A stretch of 64,000 nucleotides of DNA from Variovorax paradoxus NBRC 15149 (lineage in GTDB: Bacteria; Pseudomonadota; Gammaproteobacteria; Burkholderiales; Burkholderiaceae_C), in contig NZ_BCUT01000001.1 of assembly GCF_001591365.1 (NCBI RefSeq), positions 2,914,001 through 2,978,000 of the forward strand, read 5' to 3'. Position numbers and translations under genes: made by a program. Positions 9,463 through 18,070 of the stretch are shown in pieces (within the stretch, counting starts at the first letter, position 1; each line of letters opens with the position of its first letter). The notes under the pieces were generated by a model. The model made no database searches, was not told where the DNA came from, and saw only the letters and a program-made list of their open reading frames with translations.

Positions 9463-9478
9463 CCCGGGAATTCCCGGG
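9463..9478. promoter_or_regulatory. 16-bp perfect palindrome
   Basis: CCCGGGAATTCCCGGG is self-complementary over all 16 bases. It lies 26 nt before the XylR-like operator in the xylF promoter region. It could be a protein-binding site or a chance GC-rich palindrome. Function is unknown. Confidence 0.4.
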
Positions 9479-9503
9479 TGCCCAGCGCGCGGCCGCGATG
9501 GGA

Positions 9504-9530
9504 TAGTTAGTTCGCCCTTCAAACTAACTA
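9504..9530. promoter_or_regulatory. Candidate XylR/ROK operator upstream of xylF
   Basis: TAGTTAGTT (9504-9512) and AACTAACTA (9522-9530) are perfect 9-bp arms around a 9-nt spacer. The arms resemble the TTAGTTTGTT half-sites recognised by Gram-positive XylR, also a ROK-family xylose repressor. The site lies 52 nt before the xylF start, where a repressor would block transcription. A ROK regulator gene sits at the end of the same operon (12914-14080). The similarity is recalled family knowledge; the binding is inferred. Confidence 0.7.
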
Positions 9531-9582
9531 ATTTCTTACACGGCGTTCTTCGCCAGGCACACCCTTCCAAGGAGAGACATCC

Positions 9583-10605
9583 ATGCAACTCAAGCACACC
9601 CTGGCCGCCATGGCCTTCGGCCTTTCTGCCGTGGGCGCAGTGGCCCAGACCGTGGTCGGCGTGAGCTGGTCCAACTTCCAGGAAGAGCGCTGGAAGACCG
9701 ACGAGGCGGCGATCAAGGCGCAGCTCGAGAAGCTCGGCGCCAAGTACATCAGCGCGGACGCGGGCGGCTCGCCCGAGAAGCAGCTGGGCGACATCGAGGG
9801 GCTGATGTCGAAGGGCGCCAAGGCGCTCATCGTGCTGGCCATGGACAAGGACGCGATCCTTCCGGCCGTCACCAAGGCCACGCGCCAGAAGGTGCCCGTG
9901 GTGGCGTACGACCGGCTGATCGAGGCGCCCGGCGTCTTCTACATCACCTTCGACAACGTCGAGGTCGGCCGCATGGAGGCGCGCGAGGTCTTCAAGGTCA
10001 AGCCCAAGGGCAACTACGTGATCATCAAGGGCTCGCCGAGCGACCCGAACGCCGACTTCCTGCGCGCGGGCCAGCAGGAGGTGCTGGACGCGGCGGTGAA
10101 GAAGGGCGACATCAAGATCGTCGGCGACGAATACACCGAAGGCTGGAAGCCCGAGGTGGCGCAGAAGAACATGGAGCAGATCCTCACCAAGAACGCCAAC
10201 AAGGTCGACGCGGTGGTGGCGGCCAACGACGGCACGGCCGGCGGCGCGGTGGCCGCGCTCACGGCCAAGGGCCTGCGCGGCATTCCGGTGTCGGGGCAGG
10301 ACGCCGACTTTGCGGCGCTCAACCGCATTGCGCTGGGCACGCAGACCGCGACCATCTTCAAGGACTCGCGCGAACTCGGCCGCGAGGCCGCCAGCGCGGC
10401 CATCGCGCTGTCGCAGGGCAAGCCGGTCGAGAAGGCCGCGCCCTGGAATTCCGGGCCGAAGAAGATCTCGCTGTCGTCGCGCCTGCTCACGCCGGTGCCG
10501 ATCACGCGCGACAACCTCGACGTGGTCGTGAAGGCCGGCTGGATCAAGAAGGACGAGCTCTGCAAGGGCGTCCCGGCCGCCAGCGCACCCGCGGCCTGCA
10601 AGTAG
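9583..10605 (+). CDS. xylF: D-xylose-type ABC transporter, periplasmic binding protein
   Basis: A 340-residue periplasmic sugar-binding protein with signal peptide [22 protein letters not shown]. The mature part follows the XylF pattern: [48 protein letters not shown] and SGQDAD. The paired YDR / GQDAD segments are typical of xylose binders. It delivers sugar to the XylH/XylG transporter encoded just downstream. A good ribosome-binding site (aaggagag) precedes the ATG. A hairpin in the 110-nt gap before xylH may keep this transcript more abundant than the rest of the operon. Another pentose or hexose is possible. Confidence 0.92.
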   Translation: MQLKHTLAAMAFGLSAVGAVAQTVVGVSWSNFQEERWKTDEAAIKAQLEKLGAKYISADAGGSPEKQLGDIEGLMSKGAKALIVLAMDKDAILPAVTKATRQKVPVVAYDRLIEAPGVFYITFDNVEVGRMEAREVFKVKPKGNYVIIKGSPSDPNADFLRAGQQEVLDAAVKKGDIKIVGDEYTEGWKPEVAQKNMEQILTKNANKVDAVVAANDGTAGGAVAALTAKGLRGIPVSGQDADFAALNRIALGTQTATIFKDSRELGREAASAAIALSQGKPVEKAAPWNSGPKKISLSSRLLTPVPITRDNLDVVVKAGWIKKDELCKGVPAASAPAACK

Positions 10606-10645
10606 CAGCAAGAAGAAGCGCCGCCGATCCGCGCCGCACTGCCGC

Positions 10646-10674
10646 GTCCGGCGGGCCCACGGGCCTGTCCGGAC
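10646..10674 (+). promoter_or_regulatory. Intercistronic hairpin between xylF and xylH
   Basis: GTCCGG (10646-10651) pairs with CCGGAC (10669-10674), and GGCCC (10654-10658) pairs with GGGCC (10661-10665). The result is a stem with a small internal loop and no T-tract. Hairpins after binding-protein genes often protect that message from 3' decay. That role is inferred here. Confidence 0.5.
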
Positions 10675-10715
10675 CGCCGCCGCGCACCTGTTGTTCCTTC
10701 GAGAGGACCTGAAAA

Positions 10716-11906
10716 ATGAGCAATCCAACGCCAGGCTGGTGGCGGCGCACGGGCGTCGACCTGCGGCTCCTGCTGATGAGCGTGCTGCTGATCGCCATGG
10801 GGGTGGTCTTCAACGTGATGTCGGGCGGCGTGTTCCTGTCGCCCGAGAACCTCTACAACGTGGCGCAGCAGACGGCGGTGGTGGGCATCGTGTCGACGGT
10901 GATGGTGCTGGTGATCGTGGCGCGCCACATCGACCTGTCGGTCGGCTCGGTCATGGGCTTTGTCGGCGTGCTGATCGCCTACCTGCAATACACCTCGGGC
11001 TGGTCGTGGCCCGCGGCCTGCCTCGCGGGGCTCGCGGTGGCGCTGCTGGTGTCGATCTACCAGGGCTGGCTCACGGCGATGCTGGGCGTGCCCTCGTTCG
11101 TGGTCACGCTCGGCGGGCTGATGTCGTTCCGCGGCGCGGCCTTCCTGGTGGCCGACGGCAAGACGCAGCCCGTGAACGACGAATTCTTCCAGCGCCTGGG
11201 CGGCGGCTACGACGGCGGCATCGGCACCACCATGACCTGGGTGCTCGCGGCCTTCGTGGCGCTGGTGCTGTTCGCGCGCATGCTGCAGAAGCGCCGCGCT
11301 CGCGCGCACCACGGGATGCCCAACGAGCCGCTGTGGCTGGAGCTGCTTCTCACGGCGGTGCCGGCGGCCGTGGTGTTCGTCTTCGCGGCGGTCATGAACA
11401 ACTACCAGATCGCCTCGAAGGACGCGCCGCAGGGCCTGCCGATCCCGGTGCTGATCTGGGCCGTGGTGGCGATCGTGCTGTCGTTCATCGTGCACCGCAC
11501 GCGCTTCGGCCGCTATGTGTTCGCGATGGGCGGCAACCCCGATGCGGCGGCGCTGGTGGGCATTCCGGTCAAGCGCGTCACGCTGATGCTGTTCGCGCTG
11601 CTCGCGGTGCTGGTGACGGTGGCGGCCATTGTGTCGATCGCGCGGCTCAATGCGGGCACCAACTCGCTCGGCACCGGCATGGAGCTGTACGTGATCGCGG
11701 CGGCCGTGATCGGCGGCACGGCGCTCGCGGGCGGCACCGGCTCGATCTTCGGCTCGGTGCTGGGCGCGCTCATCATGCAGTCGCTCGACAGCGGCATGCT
11801 GCTGCTCGACGTGCCGATCGGCAAGCGCATGGTGATCATCGGGCAGGTGCTGATCGTGGCGGTGGTGTTCGACGTGCTGTACCGGCGCAAGTTCGGGGAG
11901 AACTAG
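10716..11906 (+). CDS. xylH: D-xylose-type ABC transporter, permease
   Basis: This 396-residue polytopic permease belongs to the BPD_transp_2 (ribose/xylose) family, with about 10-12 hydrophobic segments from residue 18 onward. Diagnostic parts are [17 protein letters not shown] near 68-84 and [20 protein letters not shown] near the C-terminus, matching XylH. The large loop around residues 165-220 (RRARAHHG and neighbours) is characteristic of XylH rather than RbsC. It forms the membrane channel for sugar bound by XylF. An unusual 211-nt structured stretch, not a gene junction of normal size, separates it from the ATPase gene. Confidence 0.93.
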   Translation: MSNPTPGWWRRTGVDLRLLLMSVLLIAMGVVFNVMSGGVFLSPENLYNVAQQTAVVGIVSTVMVLVIVARHIDLSVGSVMGFVGVLIAYLQYTSGWSWPAACLAGLAVALLVSIYQGWLTAMLGVPSFVVTLGGLMSFRGAAFLVADGKTQPVNDEFFQRLGGGYDGGIGTTMTWVLAAFVALVLFARMLQKRRARAHHGMPNEPLWLELLLTAVPAAVVFVFAAVMNNYQIASKDAPQGLPIPVLIWAVVAIVLSFIVHRTRFGRYVFAMGGNPDAAALVGIPVKRVTLMLFALLAVLVTVAAIVSIARLNAGTNSLGTGMELYVIAAAVIGGTALAGGTGSIFGSVLGALIMQSLDSGMLLLDVPIGKRMVIIGQVLIVAVVFDVLYRRKFGEN

Positions 11907-11908
11907 AG

Positions 11909-12117
11909 ATGAAAGTGCGTTGGACAGAGCAGTCGTTGATCGGCGGTACACCACGAGCGTGCTCTGTGCACAGGGCATCGGGTGCTCCCCGCAGCGAAAT
12001 CAAGGAGGAGCCGAAGGCGGGGGACATTCGCGGAGGGGAGTACCCGGTGGCCTGGGCACGCGCCCTGAACATCGGAGCCCCGCACGCAAAAAGCGCCGCA
12101 CCGCAAAAGGAATTCAA
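11909..12117. repeat. Structured ~209-nt intergenic element inside the xyl operon, candidate dispersed repeat
   Basis: This block lies between xylH and xylG, where only a short junction would be expected. It holds ACAGAGCA (11924-11931) facing TGCTCTGT (11960-11967), the palindrome CTGTGCACAG (11964-11973), and CGGGTGCTCCCC (11979-11990) facing GGGGAGTACCCG (12035-12046). The last pair forms a 12-bp stem with one G-U. An open frame of 70 codons (11909-12121, starting [10 protein letters not shown]) crosses it and overlaps the xylG start by ATGA. The codon pattern does not look like a conserved protein. I suspect a repeat found elsewhere in related genomes, from memory and unverified. A small protein or RNA element is the alternative. 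Confidence 0.5.
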
Positions 12118-12894
12118 ATGACCACGGTCGACACCTCGCACCCCCTGGTCGAACTGAAGGAGATCCGCAAGGCCTTCGGCGGCGTGAAGGCCGTGGACGG
12201 CGTGAGCATCAACCTCCATCCCGGCGAAGTGGTGGCCGTGCTCGGCCACAACGGCGCGGGCAAGTCCACGCTCATGAAGATGCTCGCGGGCGCCTACCCG
12301 GTCGATTCGGGCGACACGCTGATCGCGGGCGAGAAGGTCCACATCCGCACGCCCGCCGAGGCGCAGGCGCTCGGCATCGAGACCATCTACCAGACCCTCG
12401 CGCTGGCCGACAACCTCGACTCCGTATCGAACCTCTTTCTCGGCCGCGAGAAGATGACGCGCTGGAACACGCTCGACGACCACTTCATGGAAGTGCAGGC
12501 GCGCAAGGTGTTCCAGCGCCTGAACAAGAACTTCACCAACATCCGCATTCCGGTGCGCCGCCTCTCGGGCGGGCAGCGGCAGGTGGTGGCGATCTCGCGC
12601 GCGCTGTACTTCAACGCGCGCATCCTGATCATGGACGAGCCCTGCGCCGCGCTCGGGCCCGAGGAAACCGCGATGGTCGGCGGGCTCGTGAAGCAGCTCA
12701 AGGCCGACGGCGTCGGCATCTTCCTGATCACGCACGACATGCCCGACGTGTTCTCGCTGAGCGACCGCGTCGCGGTCATGAAGAACGGCAGGCTCGTGGG
12801 CACCTACCGCACCGCGGACGTCACCGAAGACGAAGTGCTCGGCATGATCATCGCCGGCAAGCGCCCCGAAGGAAAAGAGCAGGCCCACAGGTGA
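12118..12894 (+). CDS. xylG: D-xylose-type ABC transporter, ATP-binding protein (single-domain)
   Basis: A 258-residue ATPase that energises sugar import through XylH. Walker A is GHNGAGKST (about 43-51), the signature is LSGGQRQ (about 143-149), Walker B is [11 protein letters not shown] and the switch is ITHD. Unlike the usual ~500-residue XylG/RbsA proteins with two fused ATPase halves, this one has a single domain, like FrcA-type proteins, and presumably works as a homodimer. The ATG at 12118 was chosen because the conserved N-terminus ([17 protein letters not shown]) follows shortly. The upstream in-frame extension runs into the structured intergenic element. Confidence 0.92.
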   Translation: MTTVDTSHPLVELKEIRKAFGGVKAVDGVSINLHPGEVVAVLGHNGAGKSTLMKMLAGAYPVDSGDTLIAGEKVHIRTPAEAQALGIETIYQTLALADNLDSVSNLFLGREKMTRWNTLDDHFMEVQARKVFQRLNKNFTNIRIPVRRLSGGQRQVVAISRALYFNARILIMDEPCAALGPEETAMVGGLVKQLKADGVGIFLITHDMPDVFSLSDRVAVMKNGRLVGTYRTADVTEDEVLGMIIAGKRPEGKEQAHR

Positions 12895-12913
12895 ACGAAG
12901 GCAGGGTGGCCCC

Positions 12914-14080
12914 GTGACCATCGGCGACCAGCAGCTGCTCAAGCGCATGAACCGCAGCGTGCTGCTGCGGCTCCTGCGCGCGCGCCCGGGCCTGTCGCGC
13001 GCACGGCTCGCGAGCGAGAGCGGCCTCACCAAGTCGACCGTGAGCCTGCTGGTGCGCGAACTGCTCGACGAGGGCTGGCTCAGCGAAGCCGGCACCACCG
13101 TTGCCGATGGCCTGGGGCGGCCTTCCACGCCGCTGCGGATCAACGTCGGCGTGCGCGCGCTGATGGGTGTCGAGATCGCGGTCGAGACGGTGCGCCTGGT
13201 GTGCGTCTCGCTGCAGGGTGAGGTGCTGCATGCCGACACGCAGGCGCTGGCCGACAGCGCACCGGCCGGCGCCTGTGCGCAGGTCGCGCGCATGGCCGCG
13301 GCGGCGCACGGGCAGCTCAACGCACTGGGGCTGCGGCTGTCGAGCATCGGCGTCTGCGTGCCCGGCGCGGTGGACGACTGCACCGGCATGGTCCGCTTTG
13401 CGCCCAACCTCGGCTGGCGCAACGTGAGCCTGCTGCCCGCGCTGGAAGAAGCCTTTGCCGCGGCCGGGCTGCCGGGTGTCACGGTGCAGCTGCAGAACGA
13501 CGCCGATGCCGCCGCGCTCGGCGAGTACGAGTTCTCCGGCGGCGAAAGCGCGGACCCGCTGATCTTCGTGAGCTGCGACGTGGGCGTGGGCGCCGGCGTG
13601 GTGCTGAACGACCGCCTCTTCACGGGCGCGCAAGGCATGGCGGGCGAGATCGGCCACACCATCCTGCAGCTCGATGGGCCGCTGTGCTCGTGCGGGCGGC
13701 GCGGCTGCGCCGAGGCCTTCTTCGGCTCGCGCGCGCTCGAGCGCGAGGCGCCCGGCATGGCGCATGCGGCGGCCTTCTTCGGCGTGCTGCTGCAGAACCT
13801 GTGGGTCACCTTCGATCCGCGCGCCATCGTGCTCGGCGGCAAGTCCTGCACCGGCCATCTCGGCCTCGCGCAGGCGGCCTTCGAGTGGGTCGGGCGCCAT
13901 GCCGATGCGGCCGGCATGCCCGCGCCCGACCTGCGCATCGCGCGCTACCTTGCGCTTGCACCCGCCGTGGGTGCCGCCGCGCTGGCGCTGCACGAATACC
14001 TCCGGCCGCTGCAGCCCGATGCGCGCACGCGCCGGGCCCGCGCCGCGCGCAACGACGAATACCGAATACCTTCTGTTTAA
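12914..14080 (+). CDS. ROK-family transcriptional regulator, probable xylose-operon repressor
   Basis: A 388-residue protein with an N-terminal winged HTH (about 20-70; RARLASESGLTKSTVSLLVREL) and a ROK sugar-binding domain. The ROK zinc motif CSCGRRGCAE is present near residues 257-266, and the DNDADAAALGE-like glucokinase segment appears as NDADAAALGEY. It starts with GTG 19 nt after xylG and is the last gene of the xyl cluster. XylR of bacilli belongs to this family and binds a palindrome similar to that at 9504-9530. Repression of xylFHG, released by xylose, is a reasonable inference. Confidence 0.88.
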   Translation: MTIGDQQLLKRMNRSVLLRLLRARPGLSRARLASESGLTKSTVSLLVRELLDEGWLSEAGTTVADGLGRPSTPLRINVGVRALMGVEIAVETVRLVCVSLQGEVLHADTQALADSAPAGACAQVARMAAAAHGQLNALGLRLSSIGVCVPGAVDDCTGMVRFAPNLGWRNVSLLPALEEAFAAAGLPGVTVQLQNDADAAALGEYEFSGGESADPLIFVSCDVGVGAGVVLNDRLFTGAQGMAGEIGHTILQLDGPLCSCGRRGCAEAFFGSRALEREAPGMAHAAAFFGVLLQNLWVTFDPRAIVLGGKSCTGHLGLAQAAFEWVGRHADAAGMPAPDLRIARYLALAPAVGAAALALHEYLRPLQPDARTRRARAARNDEYRIPSV

Positions 14081-14196
14081 GAAGACGGGCGGCAAGCGGC
14101 CGCGCCTCCGGTGATGCACGGCGACATGCGCAAACCGCCTACGCGCATCGCCGCGGCCTTGGCCTAGGTTCGATCAAAAACCTTGGAGCCCATGCC

Positions 14197-16635
14197 ATGC
14201 CCGATGCCCCCGCGCGCGTCCGTGCGCCTTCTTCCGCGCTGCTCAACATCACTGCCGCCGTCATCGGCCTTGCAGGCCTGGGGCTGGGGGCGGCAGGCGC
14301 ATGGCTCGTCGTGCTCGGCGGCTCGTGGTACTACCTGGTGGCAGGGCTCGGGCTCATCGCCTGCGCGGTGCTGCTGCCGCGCGGCAGCGGCGCGGGCCTC
14401 TGGGCCTATGCGGCCGTGGTGGCGTTCACGCTGGTGTGGGCCCTGTGGGAAGTGGGCTTCGACTGGTGGCCGCTGGCAGCGCGCGGCGACGTGTTCTTCG
14501 TACTCGGCCTGTTCCTGCTCACGCCCTGGGTGGCGCGTGCGCTCGCGCGCCGCAGCGCCGCGGGCGTGGCGCCCGCGCGCGGCTTCCTCGGCGTGGTGCT
14601 GCTGGCCTTCCTGGCCGCCGCGGTGTTCTCGTGGACGCGCGATGCAACGCGCATCGAAGGCACCATGCCGGCGGCCGCGGCACCCGCCGCGGCATCGGGC
14701 AATGCCGCACCGGCCCCGCCGAAGGACGACTGGACGGCCTACGGCGGCAACGGCATGGGCCAGCGCTATTCGGCGCTCGACCAGATCACGCCGGCCAACG
14801 TCGGCGAGCTGCAGGAGGCATGGCACTTCCGCACCGGCGACGTGCGCGGCCAGAGCGGCGACCCCGAGGAGACGACCTTCGAGGTCACGCCGCTGAAGAT
14901 CGGCGAGCGGCTTTTTCTTTGCACGCCGCACCAGTCGGTGGTGGCGCTGAACGCGACCACCGGCCAGCAGCTCTGGCGCTACACGCCCGAGATCCGGCGC
15001 CCGCTGGCCTTGCAGCACCTGACCTGCCGCGGCCTGTCCTACGATCCGGGCAGCGCGGTGCGGCCCGCGCCCGCAGCGGCTGCTGCTTCATCGCCACCCG
15101 CGGCCGGCGGCGACTGCGACGCCAAGCTTTTCATGCCCACGGCCGACGGCCGCGTCATCGCGCTCGACCCCGGGAGCGGCAAGCCCTGCATGCGCTTTGG
15201 CGGCGGCACGGGCCAGATCGACCTCTGGAAGAACATGCCCAACGTGAAGCCCGGCTCGTATTACTCGACCTCCCCCGTGGTGGTGACGCGCTCGCTCGTC
15301 ATCGTGGGCGGCACGGTGCTGGACAACGTCTCGACCAAGGAGACCTCGGGCGTGATCCGGGCCTTCGACATCGACACCGGCGCGCTGGTGTGGAACTGGG
15401 ATTCGGGCAACCCGGACGACACCGCACCCATCGCGGCCGACCGCAGCTACACGGCCAACTCGCCGAACAGCTGGTCGATCTCCAGCGTGGACGAGGCGCT
15501 CGGGCTGGTCTACGTGCCCACCGGCAACCAGCCGCCCGACCAGTGGGGCGGCAAGCGCACCGAAGGGGCCGAGCGCTATTCGTCCTCGGTGGTGGCGCTG
15601 GACCTGGCCACCGGCCGCGTGCGCTGGAGCTTCCAGACCGTGCACCACGACCTCTGGGACTACGACGTACCCTCGCAGCCCAGCCTCGTCGACCTGCGCA
15701 TCGGCAGCGAGACGGTGCCCGCGCTCGTGCAGCCGACCAAGCAGGGCGAGCTGTTCGTGCTCGACCGGCGCGACGGCAAGCCCCTGACCAAGGTTCATGA
15801 ACGGCCCGCGCCGCAGGGGCCGGCCGCGGGCGACCACACCTCGCTCACGCAGCCGGTGTCGGAGCTGTCCTTCGATCCGCCCGCGCTCACGCCGGCCGAC
15901 ATGTGGGGCGGCACCGTGTTCGACCAGCTGGCCTGCCGCATCGCCTTTCACCGGCTGCGCTACGAAGGCCGCTACACGCCGCCGTCGACCGAGGGCTCGC
16001 TGATCTACCCCGGCAACTTCGGCGTCTTCAACTGGGGCGGCGTGGCGGTCGACCCGGTGCGGCAGATGGCGTTCACCACGCCGGCCTCGCTGGCCTTCGT
16101 GTCCAGGCTCATTCCGCGCGCCGACGACACCTCGCTCTACGTGCAGGGCAAGGACCGGCCCAACGACAGCCTGCCCGCGCTCAACGAGAACTTCGGCGCG
16201 CCGTTCGCGGTGCAGCTGAGCGCCTTCACCTCGGTGTTCGGCCTGCCGTGCCAGGCGCCGCCCTGGGGCCATGTGGCCGGGGCCGACCTGCGCACCGGCC
16301 GCGTGGTGTGGAAGCACAAGAACGGCACCGTGCGCGACAGCTCGCCGCTGCCGCTGCCCTTTGCGATGGGCGTGCCCAGCCTCGGCGGGCCGATGATGAC
16401 GGCCGGCGGCGTGGCCTTTCTCTCGGGCACGCTCGACTACTACCTGCGCGCCTACGACGTGGCCAGCGGCAAGGAGCTCTGGCGCAGCCGCCTGCCCGCG
16501 GGCGGACAGGCCACGCCGATGAGCTACCGCGGCAGCGACGGGCGCCAGTACGTGGTGGTGGCCGCGGGCGGCCACGGCTCGCTGGGCACGCGCACCGGCG
16601 ACCACGTGATCGCCTACGCGCTGCCCAGGCGCTGA
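14197..16635 (+). CDS. Membrane-bound PQQ-dependent dehydrogenase, glucose dehydrogenase (Gcd) family
   Basis: This 812-residue quinoprotein has about five N-terminal membrane segments (roughly residues 15-150) and a periplasmic eight-bladed PQQ propeller (about 165-810). Diagnostic parts are DDWTAYGGNGMGQRYSALDQ, TPHQSVVALNATTG, HDLWDYDVPSQPSLVD and the closing GGHGSLGTRTGDHVIAYALP, as in Gcd and quinate/glycerol relatives. It would oxidise an aldose or polyol in the periplasm and pass electrons to ubiquinone. The ATG at 14197 was chosen because the first TM follows directly. Its place after a xylose transporter suggests a pentose or aldose substrate. No pqq biosynthesis genes are present here. 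Confidence 0.9.
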   Translation: MPDAPARVRAPSSALLNITAAVIGLAGLGLGAAGAWLVVLGGSWYYLVAGLGLIACAVLLPRGSGAGLWAYAAVVAFTLVWALWEVGFDWWPLAARGDVFFVLGLFLLTPWVARALARRSAAGVAPARGFLGVVLLAFLAAAVFSWTRDATRIEGTMPAAAAPAAASGNAAPAPPKDDWTAYGGNGMGQRYSALDQITPANVGELQEAWHFRTGDVRGQSGDPEETTFEVTPLKIGERLFLCTPHQSVVALNATTGQQLWRYTPEIRRPLALQHLTCRGLSYDPGSAVRPAPAAAAASSPPAAGGDCDAKLFMPTADGRVIALDPGSGKPCMRFGGGTGQIDLWKNMPNVKPGSYYSTSPVVVTRSLVIVGGTVLDNVSTKETSGVIRAFDIDTGALVWNWDSGNPDDTAPIAADRSYTANSPNSWSISSVDEALGLVYVPTGNQPPDQWGGKRTEGAERYSSSVVALDLATGRVRWSFQTVHHDLWDYDVPSQPSLVDLRIGSETVPALVQPTKQGELFVLDRRDGKPLTKVHERPAPQGPAAGDHTSLTQPVSELSFDPPALTPADMWGGTVFDQLACRIAFHRLRYEGRYTPPSTEGSLIYPGNFGVFNWGGVAVDPVRQMAFTTPASLAFVSRLIPRADDTSLYVQGKDRPNDSLPALNENFGAPFAVQLSAFTSVFGLPCQAPPWGHVAGADLRTGRVVWKHKNGTVRDSSPLPLPFAMGVPSLGGPMMTAGGVAFLSGTLDYYLRAYDVASGKELWRSRLPAGGQATPMSYRGSDGRQYVVVAAGGHGSLGTRTGDHVIAYALPRR

Positions 16636-16639
16636 ACCT

Positions 16640-17911
16640 TCAGTCCGGCGCGACCTTGTCCTCTTCGCGCCAGCCGCGCAGCCGCCGGTACAGCGTGCCG
16701 CGCGACACGCCCAGCTGCCGCGCCGCCTGCGAGACGTTGCCGCCCTGCGCCGCCAGCGTGTCCTCGATCAGCTTGCGGCTGTGCTCGCGCAGCGTTTCGC
16801 CCTGCAGCGCTTCCACCGGCACGTGGTGGGAGGCGATGGCTGGCGTGTGCTCGTGCGCCTCCAACGGCTGGGCCGCCGCCGCGGGCTCGGCGGACAACAC
16901 CGCGCCGGCGTCGCCGGGCATCGCCACCGCATGCCTGAAGTCCACGCCATCCGCAGCCTTCAGGCGCGCCTGCACCCACACGCCCAGGCCGCTCGCCAGG
17001 CGCAGCGGCTGCGCGGCTTCGCGCCTTTCGAGCCGCAGCAGGCTCGCGAGGTCGTGGCCCAGCATCGATTCGACATCCCGCTCGCAGGCCTCTTCGGGCA
17101 GGCGGCCGATCAGCCGCGCGCCGGCACCGTTGAGCCAGGCGATGGTGCCGTCGGGCGCCACGCCGGCCAGCGCTTCCATCGGCGTGCCCAGCAGCGTGGG
17201 GCTGGCCTGGAAACGCAGGATCAGGTGGTCGCGCGACTGCGCCTGCAGCAGGCGGTTCTCGATGGTCGTGGCGTAGAGCGCCACCATCGAGGCCGCATCG
17301 AAGCCGAAGCGCCGCGCCTCCATCGTGATGTCGAGCACGCCCGCGAGCCGGCCCGCCACGTCGCGGATCGGCGCCGCGGCGCACTGCATCTGCGACAGCA
17401 CGTCGAAGTAGTGCTCCGCGCCGTCGACCGTGCAGGCCAGCCCGGTGGTCGCCACGATGCCCGGCGCGGTGGTGCCGACGATGCGCTCGGAAATGTTCAC
17501 GCCCACGCGCGCGGTCTTGCGCAGCACCGGCTGGTGCGCGGCGGCCGGCTGGTGCGTGACGTGCACCACCACGCCTTCGCCGTCGGTCAGGATCACGCGG
17601 CAGTCGGTGCCCGCGAGCGCGCTTTCCATGCTCGCGAGTTCCTGCCGCGCCACCTCGAGCAGCTCGCGGTTGCGCGCCAGCGTGGCGTGCAGGCGGCTCG
17701 GCGTGACCGCATCGAAAGGCACGATGCGCTGCCGGTCGCTGTGGTTGCGGGTGCAGCGCAGCCACGACTGGATCACCGCCTCGCCGACCAGGCCCGATGG
17801 CCGCACGCCTTCCTCGAAGAACTGCTGCCGCGCGAGCGCCACGCGCTGCGCCGGCGTGCTGGAAAAAAGTTGGCGCGGCGCGGTTGCCGTGCCCAGCCGT
17901 TCGAAAGCCAT
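16640..17911 (-). CDS. GAF / Fis-type HTH transcriptional regulator without an AAA+ domain
   Basis: This 423-residue protein resembles acetoin-type regulators (AcoR). It has an N-terminal AcoR-like region (SWLRCTRNH near 50), a GAF domain (about 75-215), a PAS-like segment (about 230-300) and a C-terminal Fis HTH (about 380-420; NVSQAARQLGVSRGTLYRRL). The central AAA+ sigma-54-activating domain of true AcoR is absent: there is no Walker A or GAFTGA. It therefore cannot act as a standard sigma-54 activator. It is divergent from the quinohaemoprotein gene, and a perfect dyad lies between them. A role in controlling that gene is inferred. Confidence 0.85.
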   Translation of the reverse strand: MAFERLGTATAPRQLFSSTPAQRVALARQQFFEEGVRPSGLVGEAVIQSWLRCTRNHSDRQRIVPFDAVTPSRLHATLARNRELLEVARQELASMESALAGTDCRVILTDGEGVVVHVTHQPAAAHQPVLRKTARVGVNISERIVGTTAPGIVATTGLACTVDGAEHYFDVLSQMQCAAAPIRDVAGRLAGVLDITMEARRFGFDAASMVALYATTIENRLLQAQSRDHLILRFQASPTLLGTPMEALAGVAPDGTIAWLNGAGARLIGRLPEEACERDVESMLGHDLASLLRLERREAAQPLRLASGLGVWVQARLKAADGVDFRHAVAMPGDAGAVLSAEPAAAAQPLEAHEHTPAIASHHVPVEALQGETLREHSRKLIEDTLAAQGGNVSQAARQLGVSRGTLYRRLRGWREEDKVAPD

Positions 17912-17977
17912 GCTGTTCGCCGCTCCTCGAAATGGGGGGATCAGGAAGGAAGGGGAGATCGCTGCCCCCGTCGAATG

Positions 17978-17994
17978 TGTTCCGCAATGGAACA
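17978..17994. promoter_or_regulatory. Perfect dyad TGTTCC-N5-GGAACA, candidate regulator site
   Basis: TGTTCC (17978-17983) and GGAACA (17989-17994) are exact inverse copies. The dyad lies in the 159-nt divergent region between the Fis-type regulator and the quinohaemoprotein dehydrogenase, 77 nt before the latter's ATG. The position suits an activator or autoregulatory site for the adjacent regulator. Binding is inferred only. Confidence 0.5.
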
Positions 17995-18070
17995 GCGCCG
18001 GACTGGGGAAATCCCGAAGGTGAACGCGAGCGCGGCACAACCGATCCTTGCGCCACAAAGGAGACCCACG

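Noticed and set aside
9540..9582. Possible riboswitch in the xylF leader
   Set aside because: The leader after the operator-like dyad is too short and shows no conserved aptamer pattern I can recognise.
18033..18052. GGCAC ... TTGC before the quinohaemoprotein gene, resembling a sigma-54 -24/-12 promoter
   Set aside because: The GG and GC elements are 14 nt apart instead of 10, and the adjacent regulator lacks the AAA+ domain needed to activate sigma-54.
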